From: JACMQX01 sp044225675
GTDB taxonomy: Bacteria > Pseudomonadota > Gammaproteobacteria > Burkholderiales > Burkholderiaceae_C
Length of the DNA: 64,000 bases
Direction: 5' to 3'
Assembly (NCBI GenBank): GCA_044225675.1
Contig: JBGAIH010000019.1
Span: 1-64,000, forward strand
The translations under genes and the position numbers were made by a program. Below are positions 17,935 to 27,632 of this stretch, piece by piece. The stretch's first letter is position 1; the number at the start of each line of letters is the position of its first letter. The notes under the pieces are model-generated. The model was not told the origin of the DNA. It saw only the letters and a program-made list of their open reading frames with translations, and searched no databases.

Positions 17935-18318
17935 TCAGCCTCGCACGAACAGGGTCACGAGCGGCTCGGAGCCGACCTGGCGGCTCCAGTGGCCGTGGAC
18001 CGCCGGATCGAACACTGCGCCTTCGGGCAGCAGGTCCGCCGAATAGAAGTGCTCGCCGGGCCCGAACACCCGCGACACGCCGCCCTGCAGGCCGATTTCC
18101 ATCTGCCCGCCGAGAATGAACACCCACTGCGGGCTGCCGGTGCAATGGAACTGGCTGCGAAAGCCCACCGGGCTGTGCCGCAGCTGGTACCCGCCCGACG
18201 GCCGCAGCGCCGACAGCATGGACTGGGGCGTGCCCTCGTTCAGGGGAATGGTTTCCTCACGGAACCGGGCGCGGCCGTCGGTGTCGGTGAAGAGGATGAC
18301 CTGGGTGAATGTGCTCAT
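17935..18318 (-). CDS. cupin-domain protein
   Basis: 127 residues from the ATG at 18318 (MSTFTQVILFTD). A single small beta-barrel is suggested by FRSQFHCTGSPQWVFILGGQMEIG and VFGPGEHFYSADLLP. Cupin motif 1 is only partly conserved (FHCTGSPQW), so metal binding is uncertain. It lies between the GntR gene (13 bp) and the idonate dehydrogenase gene (68 bp). A role as sugar isomerase/epimerase or as a binding protein in the sugar-acid pathway is possible but not shown. Confidence 0.7.
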   Translation of the reverse strand: MSTFTQVILFTDTDGRARFREETIPLNEGTPQSMLSALRPSGGYQLRHSPVGFRSQFHCTGSPQWVFILGGQMEIGLQGGVSRVFGPGEHFYSADLLPEGAVFDPAVHGHWSRQVGSEPLVTLFVRG

Positions 18319-18386
18319 GCGGATCGGTGCCTGCCTTGATGGATCGGAGAGCTGATTGTCATGCGAGTTCCCTCCTGCCGGTTCCG

Positions 18387-19451
18387 TCATGCCAGTTCCA
18401 TGCCACGCGACTCGGCCTCGCCGAAGGCGATCTGCACCTTCATGGCGCGGCTCTTGTCGCCGGCCAGCCGGAAGGCGTCGGCGGCAGCGTCGAAAGGCAT
18501 CACGTCCGAGATCACCGGCCGGCCATCGATCAGCCGCTGGTTCAGGAAGTTCACCGCCACGGCAAACTCGGGGTGGAAGCGGAAGGTACCGCGCAGGTCG
18601 ATCTCGCGCGCCACCAATGCATTGAGCGGCAGCGAAATGTTGCCGCCCAGGCCCACCGCCACGACGATGCCGCGCGGCACCACCACGTCGAGCCCGGCGG
18701 CCAGCGCCTTCTCGTTGCCCGAGGCCTCGAACATCACGTCGAACCAGCCCTTGTCGGCCGCATAGGGCGCGAGCGCGTCCGGCTGCGTGGCCAGGTTGAT
18801 CGTCACGTCGGCGCCCATCTTCGCGGCGCAGGCCAGAGGCAGGTCGGCGATGTCCACCGCAACGATCTGCGCCGCGCCGGCGCGCCGCAGCCCGCCGATC
18901 AGCAGCGAGCCGATCGGACCGCAGCCGGTCACCAGCACGCGCTTGCCAAACACGCCGCCTGCCCGATTGATCGCATGCAGGCCGACCGACAGCGGCTCGG
19001 CCAGCGCCGCCTCGGCCATGGTGATGTCGTCCGACACCTTGTGGGCCTGGCTCGCGTCGATGACCAGCGTCTCGCGGAACGCGCCCTGCACGTGCGGGAA
19101 GCGCATCGCGCTGCCATAAAAGCGCATGTCGAGGCAGTGGTTGTGCTGGCCCTGCTGGCAGTAGCGGCAGGCGCCGCAGGGGCGCGAGGGCGACACCGCC
19201 ACCCGCTGGCCCCGCTCGAAGCCCGTCACGTCGGCCCCGGCCTCGCGCACGAAGCCCGACACCTCGTGACCGAGCACCATCGGCTCGCGGATGCGCACGG
19301 TGCCGAAGCCGCCGTGCTGGAAGTAGTGCAGGTCCGAGCCGCAGATGCCGCCATGCGACACCCGCACGCGCAGCTGGTGCGGCCCGAGCGGCTCCTCCTC
19401 CCGGCGGTCGAGCCGCAGGTCCAGCGGGGCGTGGCAGACGATGGCGCGCAT
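18387..19451 (-). CDS. idnD: L-idonate 5-dehydrogenase, zinc-type
   Basis: 354 residues, zinc-dependent medium-chain dehydrogenase. GHEVSGFV and the structural zinc site CGACRYCQQGQHNHC are intact, and the catalytic Cys is in GGICGSDLHYFQHGG. The cofactor loop is VTGCGPIGSLLIGG with VDIAD. The best family match is L-idonate/D-sorbitol-type dehydrogenase, converting L-idonate to 5-ketogluconate. The next gene encodes a gluconate-5-dehydrogenase-like SDR, the following step of that route, which strengthens the call. Confidence 0.82.
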   Translation of the reverse strand: MRAIVCHAPLDLRLDRREEEPLGPHQLRVRVSHGGICGSDLHYFQHGGFGTVRIREPMVLGHEVSGFVREAGADVTGFERGQRVAVSPSRPCGACRYCQQGQHNHCLDMRFYGSAMRFPHVQGAFRETLVIDASQAHKVSDDITMAEAALAEPLSVGLHAINRAGGVFGKRVLVTGCGPIGSLLIGGLRRAGAAQIVAVDIADLPLACAAKMGADVTINLATQPDALAPYAADKGWFDVMFEASGNEKALAAGLDVVVPRGIVVAVGLGGNISLPLNALVAREIDLRGTFRFHPEFAVAVNFLNQRLIDGRPVISDVMPFDAAADAFRLAGDKSRAMKVQIAFGEAESRGMELA

Positions 19452-19483
19452 GGATCGATCCTTGAAATCGGCGGGACGGCGGT

Positions 19484-20251
19484 CTACAGCGTGGCGGTCA
19501 CGCCGCCGTCCACATACAGCACGTGTCCGTTGACGAAATCCGAGGCGCTGCTGGCGAGGAACACGGCGGCGCCGGCCAGCTCCTGCACGTCGCCCCAGCG
19601 GCGGCTCGGCGTGCGGTTGGTCAGCCAGGCGGTGAAGGCCGGGTCGGCCACGAGTTTCTCGGTCAGCTCGGTCTTGAAGTAGCCAGGCCCCAGGCCATTG
19701 ACCTGCAGGCCGTGCGGCCCCCAGTCGATGGCCATGCCCTTGGTCAGCATCTTCACCGCGCCCTTGCTCGCCATGTAGGGCGCGATGTTCGGGCGGCCCA
19801 GTTCGCTCTGCACGGAGCAGGTGTTGATGATCTTGCCACGCCCGCGCCCGATCATGTGCCGCGCGACGGCCTGGCCGACGAGGAACACGCTGTCGACGTT
19901 GGTGCGCATCAGCTCGCTCCAGTCAGCGGGCGGAAACTCATGCAGGGGCATGCGGCGCTGCATGCCCGCGTTGTTGAACAGGATGTCGATCGGCCCGATC
20001 TCGCGCTCGATGCCGTCGACGGCGGCCTGCACCGCGCCCGCGTCGGTGACGTCGAAGGCGCGGGCATGGACGGTGAGGCCTTCGCCGCGCAGCAGCGCCT
20101 CGGCCTGCGCCAGCCGGCCGGCGTCGCGGCCGTTGAGCACCACGGCCGCGCCGGCCTCACCGAGCGCGCGGGCGAGCGCCAGGCCGATGCCGGCCGATGA
20201 GCCGGTCACGAGAGCGAGCCGGCCATCGAGCCGGAAGGAAACGGCGGCCAT
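19484..20251 (-). CDS. SDR oxidoreductase, gluconate 5-dehydrogenase-like
   Basis: 255 residues from the ATG at 20251 (MAAVSFRLDGRLAL). Classical SDR: TGSSAGIGLALA cofactor loop, NNAGMQRRMPLHEF, catalytic Ser (CSVQSELGR) and YMASKGAVKM, C-terminal GHVLYVDGGV. The N-x-x-G-MQRRxPL segment and RPNIAPYMASKGA are typical of gluconate 5-dehydrogenases (IdnO-like), which interconvert 5-ketogluconate and gluconate. It is 4 bp upstream of nothing else but follows the ATPase gene by 4 bp, so it is clearly in the transporter operon. Confidence 0.82.
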   Translation of the reverse strand: MAAVSFRLDGRLALVTGSSAGIGLALARALGEAGAAVVLNGRDAGRLAQAEALLRGEGLTVHARAFDVTDAGAVQAAVDGIEREIGPIDILFNNAGMQRRMPLHEFPPADWSELMRTNVDSVFLVGQAVARHMIGRGRGKIINTCSVQSELGRPNIAPYMASKGAVKMLTKGMAIDWGPHGLQVNGLGPGYFKTELTEKLVADPAFTAWLTNRTPSRRWGDVQELAGAAVFLASSASDFVNGHVLYVDGGVTATL

Positions 20252-20255
20252 GGGC

Positions 20256-21326
<1,071 letters not shown>

Positions 21327-21343
21327 GCGATTCCTAAATAGTC

Positions 21344-21434
21344 ATGGAGAAAGCCACGCCCGCCGCCGGGCCGTCCCAAGGCGGGCGAGCCCCCTCGGGG
21401 GGCAGCGCAGTACACGAAGTGACAAGCGTGGGGG
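21344..21434. repeat. GC-rich intergenic element, probable dispersed repeat
   Basis: The gap between the permease and ATPase genes contains CCCCCTCGGGGGG-type dyads flanked by GGCGGGCGAG and by GCAGTACACGAAGTGAC...GCGTGGGGG. From memory, elements of this form (CCCCCACGCT ... GCTGCCCCCCGAGGGGGC) recur between genes in Comamonadaceae genomes. No second copy was found in this window, so the repeat status rests on recollection, not on the sequence. Confidence 0.45.
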
Positions 21435-22286
21435 TCATGACTTCACGGCGCCGGCGGTGAGGCCGGAGACCATGTAGCGTTTGAAAGCGTAGTAGATGGC
21501 GGCCGGTGGCATTGCGTAGATCAGGCCGGTCGTCATCAGCAGCTCCCACGGCGAGTCGTCGGCTGCGAGGAAGTTGCCGAGTGCGACGGCCAGGGTCACG
21601 CTCGTGTCCTTGGACAGCAGCAGGAAAGCATAGAGATATTCGTTCCAGGCCAGCAGCAGCGCATAGGTGCCCACAGCCACGAGGGACGGCACCATCAGCG
21701 GCAGGTACACCAGGCGGAACAGCTGCAGCGCCGTGGCACCGTCCATCCGGGCGGCCTCGTCAAGCTCCAGCGGCAGCTTGTCGGATGCCTGCTTGAGCAC
21801 CCAGATGCAGTACGGCGAGGCGATGGTCACCATCGCGAGGATCAGCGCCCACTGCGAATTGATCAGCCCGTAGTTGCCCATGGTCTTGTACATGGGCACG
21901 GCAAGAAAGGCGGCCGGGATGAAGTAGGTGAACAGGGCCAGGTTCATCACCGTGCGGCCACCGCGCACCTTGAGCCGGCTGATGGCAAAGGCCGCGCAGG
22001 TCGACACGAACAGGGTGATCGCGCCCACCGACAGCGCGATGACCAGCGAGTTGCCCAGCTGCTGCCAGAAGTGGTCGAGGTAGAAATGCTTCTGCTGGAA
22101 CACGAACTCGAAGTTGCGCAGCGTCGGCTCCTTGGGCCAGAGCCGGCCGGTGGTGGCCTGGTCCTTGGGCGACAGCGAAAACAGCACCATGTGGTAGATC
22201 GGGATCAGCGTCCAGATCAGCACCGGAATGCCGATCAGGAGCAGCTTGGCCTCGTTGGCCACGAGCTTGAGGGCGCGCGCGCTCAT
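21435..22286 (-). CDS. ABC sugar transporter permease, MalG/UgpE type
   Basis: 283 residues with six transmembrane helices. The EAA loop appears as LDEAARMDGATALQLFRLVYLPLMVPSL, split here as LDEAARMDGATAL and FRLVYLPLMVPSL, which docks the ATPase. The C-terminus GLTAGAVKS is typical of MalG-like CUT1 permeases. It starts at the ATG at 22286 and overlaps the upstream permease gene by 4 bp (ATGA). Confidence 0.92.
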   Translation of the reverse strand: MSARALKLVANEAKLLLIGIPVLIWTLIPIYHMVLFSLSPKDQATTGRLWPKEPTLRNFEFVFQQKHFYLDHFWQQLGNSLVIALSVGAITLFVSTCAAFAISRLKVRGGRTVMNLALFTYFIPAAFLAVPMYKTMGNYGLINSQWALILAMVTIASPYCIWVLKQASDKLPLELDEAARMDGATALQLFRLVYLPLMVPSLVAVGTYALLLAWNEYLYAFLLLSKDTSVTLAVALGNFLAADDSPWELLMTTGLIYAMPPAAIYYAFKRYMVSGLTAGAVKS

Positions 22287-23155
22287 TTGGAGAGTCTCCG
22301 CATCATGAAGTAGACCAGCGGCAGCACGAGCGGCAGGGCCACCACGATGGACGCCAGCGACAGGTCGACCTGGTCGAGCCGCAGGTAGCGGATGCCCAGC
22401 GTGGCCAGCACGTGCGTGAGGTCGGCGGGGCCGCCGCCGGTCAGCAGGTAGACGCTGTTGAAGTCGCCCAGCGTCCAGATCATCGACAGGATGGTGGACG
22501 TGAGGTAGAGGCCGCGCATCGACGGCCAGGTGATGAAGCGGAACTTCTGCCAGCTGCTGGCGCCGTCGACCGAGGCCGCCTCGTACTGCTCGGCCGGAAT
22601 GGCCATGCGGCCGGCCAGCAGGATCAGGGTCCAGAACGGCAGCGACTTCCAGATGTGGGCCAGCATCGAGAAGCCGAGCGCCAGCGTCGGGTCGTTCAGC
22701 CAGTTGGGTCCGTCGATGCCGGTGAGCTTGAAGATGACCGTGTTGATCACGCCCCACTCCGGATTGAGCATGAAGCGCATCGACAGGATGGTCGGAATCG
22801 AGGGCACGGCCCAGGGCAGGATGAAAATCACCGACAGCGCCTTGATCCACCAGCGGGTGTGGAGGAAGAAGCCCGAGAGGGCCAGCGCGATGATCATCTT
22901 GACGTTGACCGCCACGATCACGAAGACCACGGTGTTGATCAGCGTGCGGAAGAAAATGGGGTCGGCAAACAGGTGCTGGTAGCTCGAGGGATGGCGAGCC
23001 AGCCACAGGCCGTAGCCGACCGGATAGATCACGAAGACGAGAAAGACCAGCAGGTAGGGCACGACGAGGAGCATTCCCCACATCTGCCAGGAGGTCATGG
23101 CCCGGGCGGGCCGTGGCGCGGCGGTGCCGGCCGGATCGATGGCAACGGTGCTCAT
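22283..23155 (-). CDS. ABC sugar transporter permease, MalF/UgpA type
   Basis: 290 residues. A cytoplasmic N-terminal tail leads to about six transmembrane helices. The EAA loop reads EQYEAASVDGASSWQKFRFI. It partners with the MalG-type permease to form the membrane channel. It is separated from the binding-protein gene upstream by 82 bp that contain a strong hairpin. Confidence 0.92.
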   Translation of the reverse strand: MSTVAIDPAGTAAPRPARAMTSWQMWGMLLVVPYLLVFLVFVIYPVGYGLWLARHPSSYQHLFADPIFFRTLINTVVFVIVAVNVKMIIALALSGFFLHTRWWIKALSVIFILPWAVPSIPTILSMRFMLNPEWGVINTVIFKLTGIDGPNWLNDPTLALGFSMLAHIWKSLPFWTLILLAGRMAIPAEQYEAASVDGASSWQKFRFITWPSMRGLYLTSTILSMIWTLGDFNSVYLLTGGGPADLTHVLATLGIRYLRLDQVDLSLASIVVALPLVLPLVYFMMRRLSK

Positions 23156-23175
23156 GGTCTTTCGGGGAACTGGAT

Positions 23176-23200
23176 GCCGCCGGCTGCGCGAGCCGGCGGC
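23176..23200 (-). other. 10-bp perfect hairpin after the binding-protein gene
   Basis: GCCGCCGGCT, loop GCGCG, AGCCGGCGGC. It follows the stop of the solute-binding protein gene and precedes the permease genes, with no T-run in the direction of transcription. Such hairpins in ABC operons protect the 3' end of the binding-protein mRNA from exonucleases, so that more binding protein than permease is made. That role is inferred here. Confidence 0.6.
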
Positions 23201-23237
23201 TGTTGGGGCCTTGCGGGTCGTCCCGTCAAGGGGCTCG

Positions 23238-24617
23238 TCAGTTGGCGGCGACGGTCTTGATGCGGGCGATCATTTCGTCGACCGCCTTGTCGACCGGCAC
23301 CTTCTCGTTGATGACGCGGTTGGCCGCCTTGGCCCAGACGTTCTCGTTGTTGAGCACCGTGAACTTGTAGTTCTTGGTGAACTCGAACGGCACGGTACCG
23401 GCGGTGAACTGGTTGTAGACCGACAGGCGATGCGCGTCAGCCTTCCAGAACGGGCGCTGCTGCGCGGCCTTGGTGACCGGATACCAGCGGCCCAGCGAGC
23501 CCTCGACGTAGGGGGTGAGGTTCTCTTCTTCCAGCAGGAACTTGACGAACTCCTTGGCGCGCATCTTGTTCTTGGCCTGGCTGAAGACCACGCCCGTCTT
23601 GACCGCCGCGCGGTAGACCATCTTGCTGCCGTCCGGCTTGTTCGGGAAACCCGCCGTGCGGATGCGCTCGGTGTAGTTCTTCTTGGCCAGCTCGCGCTCC
23701 TCGGGCTTGAGGGCTGCGTTGTTCATGTCGTCCAGCCACTTGGCGGCAATCGAGATCGTCGCGTTGTGGGTGAGGATGGTGGTCTTGTTGTGGAAGGCCA
23801 CGTTGTTGTCCGGGTCCTTCCAGCTGGTGGACGACGGCGGCGTGCAGCCCTTGGTGTATGGCGTGGTGTAGTCGGTGAGCGCCGAGATCAGGCCGGAGCG
23901 CACGCTCGGGTCGTCGACCAGCAGCTTGCCGCTGTCATTGACCAGCTTGACGTTGTAGGCGTCCATGAAGGTGAGGAACGAGTAGAACGAGTCGCTCGAA
24001 TCCACGCCCAGCGGCTGGCCGATGCCGAAGGTGCGGTTGCCCGACTTCTGGCGATGGGCCGGCTGCACCTTGTCGCACCAGAAGCTCCAGTAGTCCTTCC
24101 ACGCCGTCGGGATGTCGGACTCCTTGAAGCCGGCATCGGTCAGCATGTCGACCCAGTATTCGATGTGCATCGTCTGCTGCTTGATCGGGAAGGCGTAGTA
24201 CGCGCGATTCTTGGCAGCGTCGTTGTAGAGGAAGGTGGTCTCCACCGTGTTGGGCGCAAAGCGCGCACGGATCGGGTTGATCACGCTGGAGATGTCTTCG
24301 AGCTTGCCGTCGTAGGCCCACTTGGCGGTGACCTGGAAGTCGTACACGTCGGCGTAGGCCACGTCGGGCGGCGCGCCGGAGTCGAGCGCAGCCACCGTCT
24401 TGGGAATCATGTCCTGCACGGGGTACTGCGACAGCTCGATCTTCACACCCTTGTGCTTGGCCTCGTATTTCTTGATGGCCTCGAACAGCGCGTCATCTTC
24501 GGCCTTGTAGAAGCCCTTGACCCACCAGACGGTGAGCTTCTCCTGCGCCACGGCCTGGCCGGCGCTGACAAGGCCCGCCGCGACCAGGGCGGCGGAGAGG
24601 ATGGTCTTGAGTTTCAT
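23238..24617 (-). CDS. ABC sugar/sugar-acid substrate-binding protein
   Basis: 459 residues, on the long side for a CUT1 binding protein. The signal peptide is residues 1 to about 24 (KTILSAALVAAGLVSAGQAVAQ). The mature part has the family-1 extracellular binding fold: KLTVWWVKGF, LDSGAPPDVAYADVYDF, TDAGFKESDIPTAWKDY and SQAKNKMRAKEFVKFL. It is the first gene of the operon, with AGGAG upstream of the ATG and a FadR-type operator 85 bp before the start. The ligand is unknown; the context suggests an aldonate, hexonate or the parent sugar. Confidence 0.88.
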   Translation of the reverse strand: MKLKTILSAALVAAGLVSAGQAVAQEKLTVWWVKGFYKAEDDALFEAIKKYEAKHKGVKIELSQYPVQDMIPKTVAALDSGAPPDVAYADVYDFQVTAKWAYDGKLEDISSVINPIRARFAPNTVETTFLYNDAAKNRAYYAFPIKQQTMHIEYWVDMLTDAGFKESDIPTAWKDYWSFWCDKVQPAHRQKSGNRTFGIGQPLGVDSSDSFYSFLTFMDAYNVKLVNDSGKLLVDDPSVRSGLISALTDYTTPYTKGCTPPSSTSWKDPDNNVAFHNKTTILTHNATISIAAKWLDDMNNAALKPEERELAKKNYTERIRTAGFPNKPDGSKMVYRAAVKTGVVFSQAKNKMRAKEFVKFLLEEENLTPYVEGSLGRWYPVTKAAQQRPFWKADAHRLSVYNQFTAGTVPFEFTKNYKFTVLNNENVWAKAANRVINEKVPVDKAVDEMIARIKTVAAN

Positions 24618-24701
24618 GGGCTTGTGTCTCCTGTTCGGATGGGTTGCGACTTGCGGAATCTGCGGGCTTCCACCGCGTGAACTTTTTTGGACTTCGTTGT
24701 T

Positions 24702-24714
24702 ATCGTATGATGAT
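24702..24714. promoter_or_regulatory. putative FadR-type operator, ABC operon
   Basis: ATCGTATGATGAT, one base away from the perfect dyad found at 25812. It fits T-N-GT-N3-AC-N-A except for one position. On the minus strand it overlaps a possible -10 (TACGAT), which would allow repression of the transporter operon by the GntR regulator encoded at its end. Confidence 0.65.
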
Positions 24715-24760
24715 TAGAGCCTGCATTTCCTATGGAAAACCCGCGCCATGGCTGGCATGC

Positions 24761-25726
24761 TCACCGCGCGGCGGCGCTCCATTCGGGCACCGGGCTGTGC
24801 AGCGGCCTGCCATCGAAGTGGGCCACCAGATTGGCCAGGGCGAGGTCGGCCATGGCCTGGCGCGTCTCGCGCGTGCCGCTGGCCATGTGCGGCGTCAGCA
24901 CCACGTTGTCCAGGGCCAGCAGGGCTTCGAGCGGTCTCGGCTCGCTCTCGAACACATCGAGGCCGGCACCGGCGATCACGCCCTGCTGCAGTGCGTCAAC
25001 CAGCGCCTGCTCATCCACCACGGAGCCGCGCGCCACGTTGATGAGAAAGCCGCGCGGACCCAGCGCCTTGAGCACCTGCGCGTCGATCATGTGGCGCGTG
25101 CCGGCGCCACCGGGCGTGATGATGACGAGGAAGTCCACGTGCGCCGCGAGTTCGCGCGCGCTGGGGTAGTAGTCGTAGTGCGCCAGTTGCGGCTTGGCGC
25201 TGCGCGCGGTGTAGCTGATCGACATGCCGAACGCGGCCGCGCGGTCGGCAATGGCCTGGCCGATGCGACCCAGGCCGACGATGCCCAGGCGCGCGCCCGT
25301 CATCTTGCGGGTCAGCGGAAACGGCCCCTCGCCGGCCCACCGGCCGGCGCGCACGTACTGGTCGGCCTGCGGGATGCGGCGCGCCACCGACAGCATGAGC
25401 CCGATGGCCAGATCCGCCACCTCGTCGTTGAGCACGTTGGGCGTATGGGTGACGGGCAGCTTGCGTTCGAGCGCGGCGGCCACGTCCACGCCGTCGTAGC
25501 CCACGCCCATGATGGAGATCACCTCCAGCGCGGGCAGCTGGTCGAGCAGCGCGCGGCCGATCTTCGACTCGCCACCGCCGCAGATGCCGCGCAGCGTCGG
25601 CGCCAGCCGCGCGAAGGCCGCCGGGTCGGACTCATGGACGCGGTCGTGCACCTCGAAGTGCTTTTGCAGCGGCTCCATCAGAAAGGGCGGCAGCTTGGAG
25701 ACGGCAAGGATGGCGGGGCGAGACAA
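24761..25726 (-). CDS. D-2-hydroxyacid dehydrogenase, GhrB/2-ketogluconate reductase-like
   Basis: 321 residues from a TTG start at 25726, chosen because AGGAG lies about 8 bases upstream and similarity begins at SRPAILAV. The upstream ATG at 25798 would add 24 residues without similarity and lies close to the operator. NAD(P) loop GLGRIGQAI, catalytic Arg in NVARGSVVDE, Glu in DVFESEP and His in LTPHMASGT are all present. The family reduces glyoxylate, hydroxypyruvate or 2-ketogluconate; the neighbours favour a ketoaldonate. It is divergent from the dehydratase gene. Confidence 0.85.
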   Translation of the reverse strand: MSRPAILAVSKLPPFLMEPLQKHFEVHDRVHESDPAAFARLAPTLRGICGGGESKIGRALLDQLPALEVISIMGVGYDGVDVAAALERKLPVTHTPNVLNDEVADLAIGLMLSVARRIPQADQYVRAGRWAGEGPFPLTRKMTGARLGIVGLGRIGQAIADRAAAFGMSISYTARSAKPQLAHYDYYPSARELAAHVDFLVIITPGGAGTRHMIDAQVLKALGPRGFLINVARGSVVDEQALVDALQQGVIAGAGLDVFESEPRPLEALLALDNVVLTPHMASGTRETRQAMADLALANLVAHFDGRPLHSPVPEWSAAAR

Positions 25727-25811
25727 GGGGGAACTCCTGCGGATGATCGGAAGAGCATCCTCGCGGCTGGCAAGGCGCTTTCGTTTCATGGTTTTCACTG
25801 ATCTTCATTCA

Positions 25812-25824
25812 ATCGTATGACGAT
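25812..25824. promoter_or_regulatory. putative FadR-type operator, divergent promoter region
   Basis: ATCGT-ATG-ACGAT, a perfect 5-bp dyad that matches the FadR-family consensus T-N-GT-N3-AC-N-A exactly. It sits between the divergent hydroxyacid dehydrogenase and dehydratase genes, 30 bp before the dehydratase start. Confidence 0.7.
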
Positions 25825-25854
25825 AGTATGTTTGAAAAATTCAGGACTTACCCT

Positions 25855-27603
25855 ATGAGCAGCACCCCACCCAAGCCCCCCCGCAAGAAGCCCGAAGAGC
25901 TGCGTTCGCAGCAATGGTTCGGCCGCCAGGACCGCGACGGCTTCGCCTACCGCAGCTGGGTCAAGGGCAAGGGCGTTCCGCATGACCAGTTCGACGGCCG
26001 GCCGGTCATCGGCATCTGCAACACCTTCAGCGAACTGACCCCCTGCAACAGCCACTTCCGCACGCTGGCCGAGCAGGTCAAGATCGGCGTGTACGAGGCC
26101 GGCGGCTTTCCGCTGGAGTTCCCGGTCATGTCGCTGGGCGAGACGCTGCTGCGGCCCACGGCCATGCTCTACCGCAACCTCGCCTCCATGGACGTGGAAG
26201 AAAGCATTCGCGGCAACCCGGTCGACGGCGTAGTGCTGCTGATGGGCTGCGACAAGACGACGCCCTCGCTGCTGATGGGCGCCTCCAGCGCCGACCTGCC
26301 GACCATCGGCGTGTCGGGCGGCCCCATGCTCAACGGCAAGTGGCGCGGCCAGGAGTTGGGCTCGGGCACCGGCGTGTGGAGCATGAGCGAGCAGGTGCGC
26401 GCGGGGACGCTCAAGCTGCAGGACTTCTTCGAGGCCGAGAGCTGCATGCACCGCAGCCATGGCCACTGCATGACCATGGGCACGGCCTCCACCATGGCCA
26501 GCATGGTCGAGGCCCTCGGCGTGGGCCTGCCCGGCAATGCCGCCTACCCCGCCGTCGACGGCCGGCGCAACGTGCTGGCCCGCATGGCCGGCCGGCGCAT
26601 CGTGGAGATGGTCCATGAGGACCAGAAGCTGTCGAAGATCCTCACGCGCGAAGCCTTCGAGAACGCGATCCGCACGCTGGCGGCCATCGGCGGCTCGACC
26701 AACGCCGTGATCCACCTCACGGCCATCGCGGGACGCATCGGCGTGAAGCTGGAGCTGGAAGACTTCGACCGCCTCGCCAGCGAGCTGCCCTGCCTCGTCA
26801 ACCTGCAGCCCTCGGGCAAGCACCTGATGGAAGACTTCTGCTACGCCGGCGGCCTGCCGGTGGTGATGAAGGAGATCCAGCACCTGCTGCACACCGGCCA
26901 CGTGACGGCCAGCGGCAAGACCGTGGCCGAGAACATCGCCGATGCGCAGAACTACAACCCGCAGGTGATCCAGCCCTTCGATGCCCCGTTCAAGGACAAG
27001 GCGGGCATCGCCGTGCTGCGCGGCAACCTGGCGCCGCGCGGCGCCGTCATCAAGCCCAGCGCCGCCACGCCGGAGCTGATGGTGCATAAGGGCCGCGCCG
27101 TGGTGTTCGAGGACATCGAGGACTTCCACAAGCGCATCGACGACGAGGACCTCGACGTCGACGAACACTGCGTGATGGTGCTCAAGAACTGCGGCCCCAA
27201 GGGCTACCCCGGCATGGCCGAAGTGGGCAACATGCCGCTGCCACCCAAGGTGCTGCGCAAGGGCATCACCGACATGGTCCGCATCAGCGACGCCCGCATG
27301 AGCGGCACGGCCTATGGCACGACGGTGCTGCACACCGCGCCCGAGGCGGCCGCAGGCGGGCCGCTGGCGATCGTGCGCAACGGCGACATCATCGAGCTGG
27401 ACGTGCCCAACCGCCGGCTGCACCTGCACATCAGCGACGAGGAGATGGCGCGGCGTCTGGCCGACTGGAAGCCGCCCCAGGGCAAGCTCGACTCAGGCTA
27501 CTGGAAGCTCTACACCGACCATGTGCTGCAGGCCGACCAGGGGGCGGACCTCGACTTCCTCGTCGGCAGGCGCGGCGCCTTCGTTCCGCGCGACAACCAT
27601 TGA
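25855..27603 (+). CDS. IlvD/EDD-family sugar-acid dehydratase
   Basis: 582 residues from the ATG at 25855 (AGGA 9 bases upstream); an ATG at 25828 abuts the operator and lacks a ribosome site. Fe-S ligand cysteines are C64 (LTPCNSH), C132 (MGCDKTTPS) and C205 (HGHCMTMGTAST), as in the [2Fe-2S] enzyme L-arabinonate dehydratase, which it resembles over the full length (for example MKNCGPKGYPGMAEVGN appears as LKNCGPKGYPGMAEVGN). It should convert an aldonate to a 2-keto-3-deoxy acid. With DgoK and DgoA next door, galactonate or gluconate is a better guess than arabinonate. Confidence 0.87.
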   Translation: MSSTPPKPPRKKPEELRSQQWFGRQDRDGFAYRSWVKGKGVPHDQFDGRPVIGICNTFSELTPCNSHFRTLAEQVKIGVYEAGGFPLEFPVMSLGETLLRPTAMLYRNLASMDVEESIRGNPVDGVVLLMGCDKTTPSLLMGASSADLPTIGVSGGPMLNGKWRGQELGSGTGVWSMSEQVRAGTLKLQDFFEAESCMHRSHGHCMTMGTASTMASMVEALGVGLPGNAAYPAVDGRRNVLARMAGRRIVEMVHEDQKLSKILTREAFENAIRTLAAIGGSTNAVIHLTAIAGRIGVKLELEDFDRLASELPCLVNLQPSGKHLMEDFCYAGGLPVVMKEIQHLLHTGHVTASGKTVAENIADAQNYNPQVIQPFDAPFKDKAGIAVLRGNLAPRGAVIKPSAATPELMVHKGRAVVFEDIEDFHKRIDDEDLDVDEHCVMVLKNCGPKGYPGMAEVGNMPLPPKVLRKGITDMVRISDARMSGTAYGTTVLHTAPEAAAGGPLAIVRNGDIIELDVPNRRLHLHISDEEMARRLADWKPPQGKLDSGYWKLYTDHVLQADQGADLDFLVGRRGAFVPRDNH

Positions 27604-27632
27604 GCGAGCCGGACGCGGGCCGGCGCGCCGAC

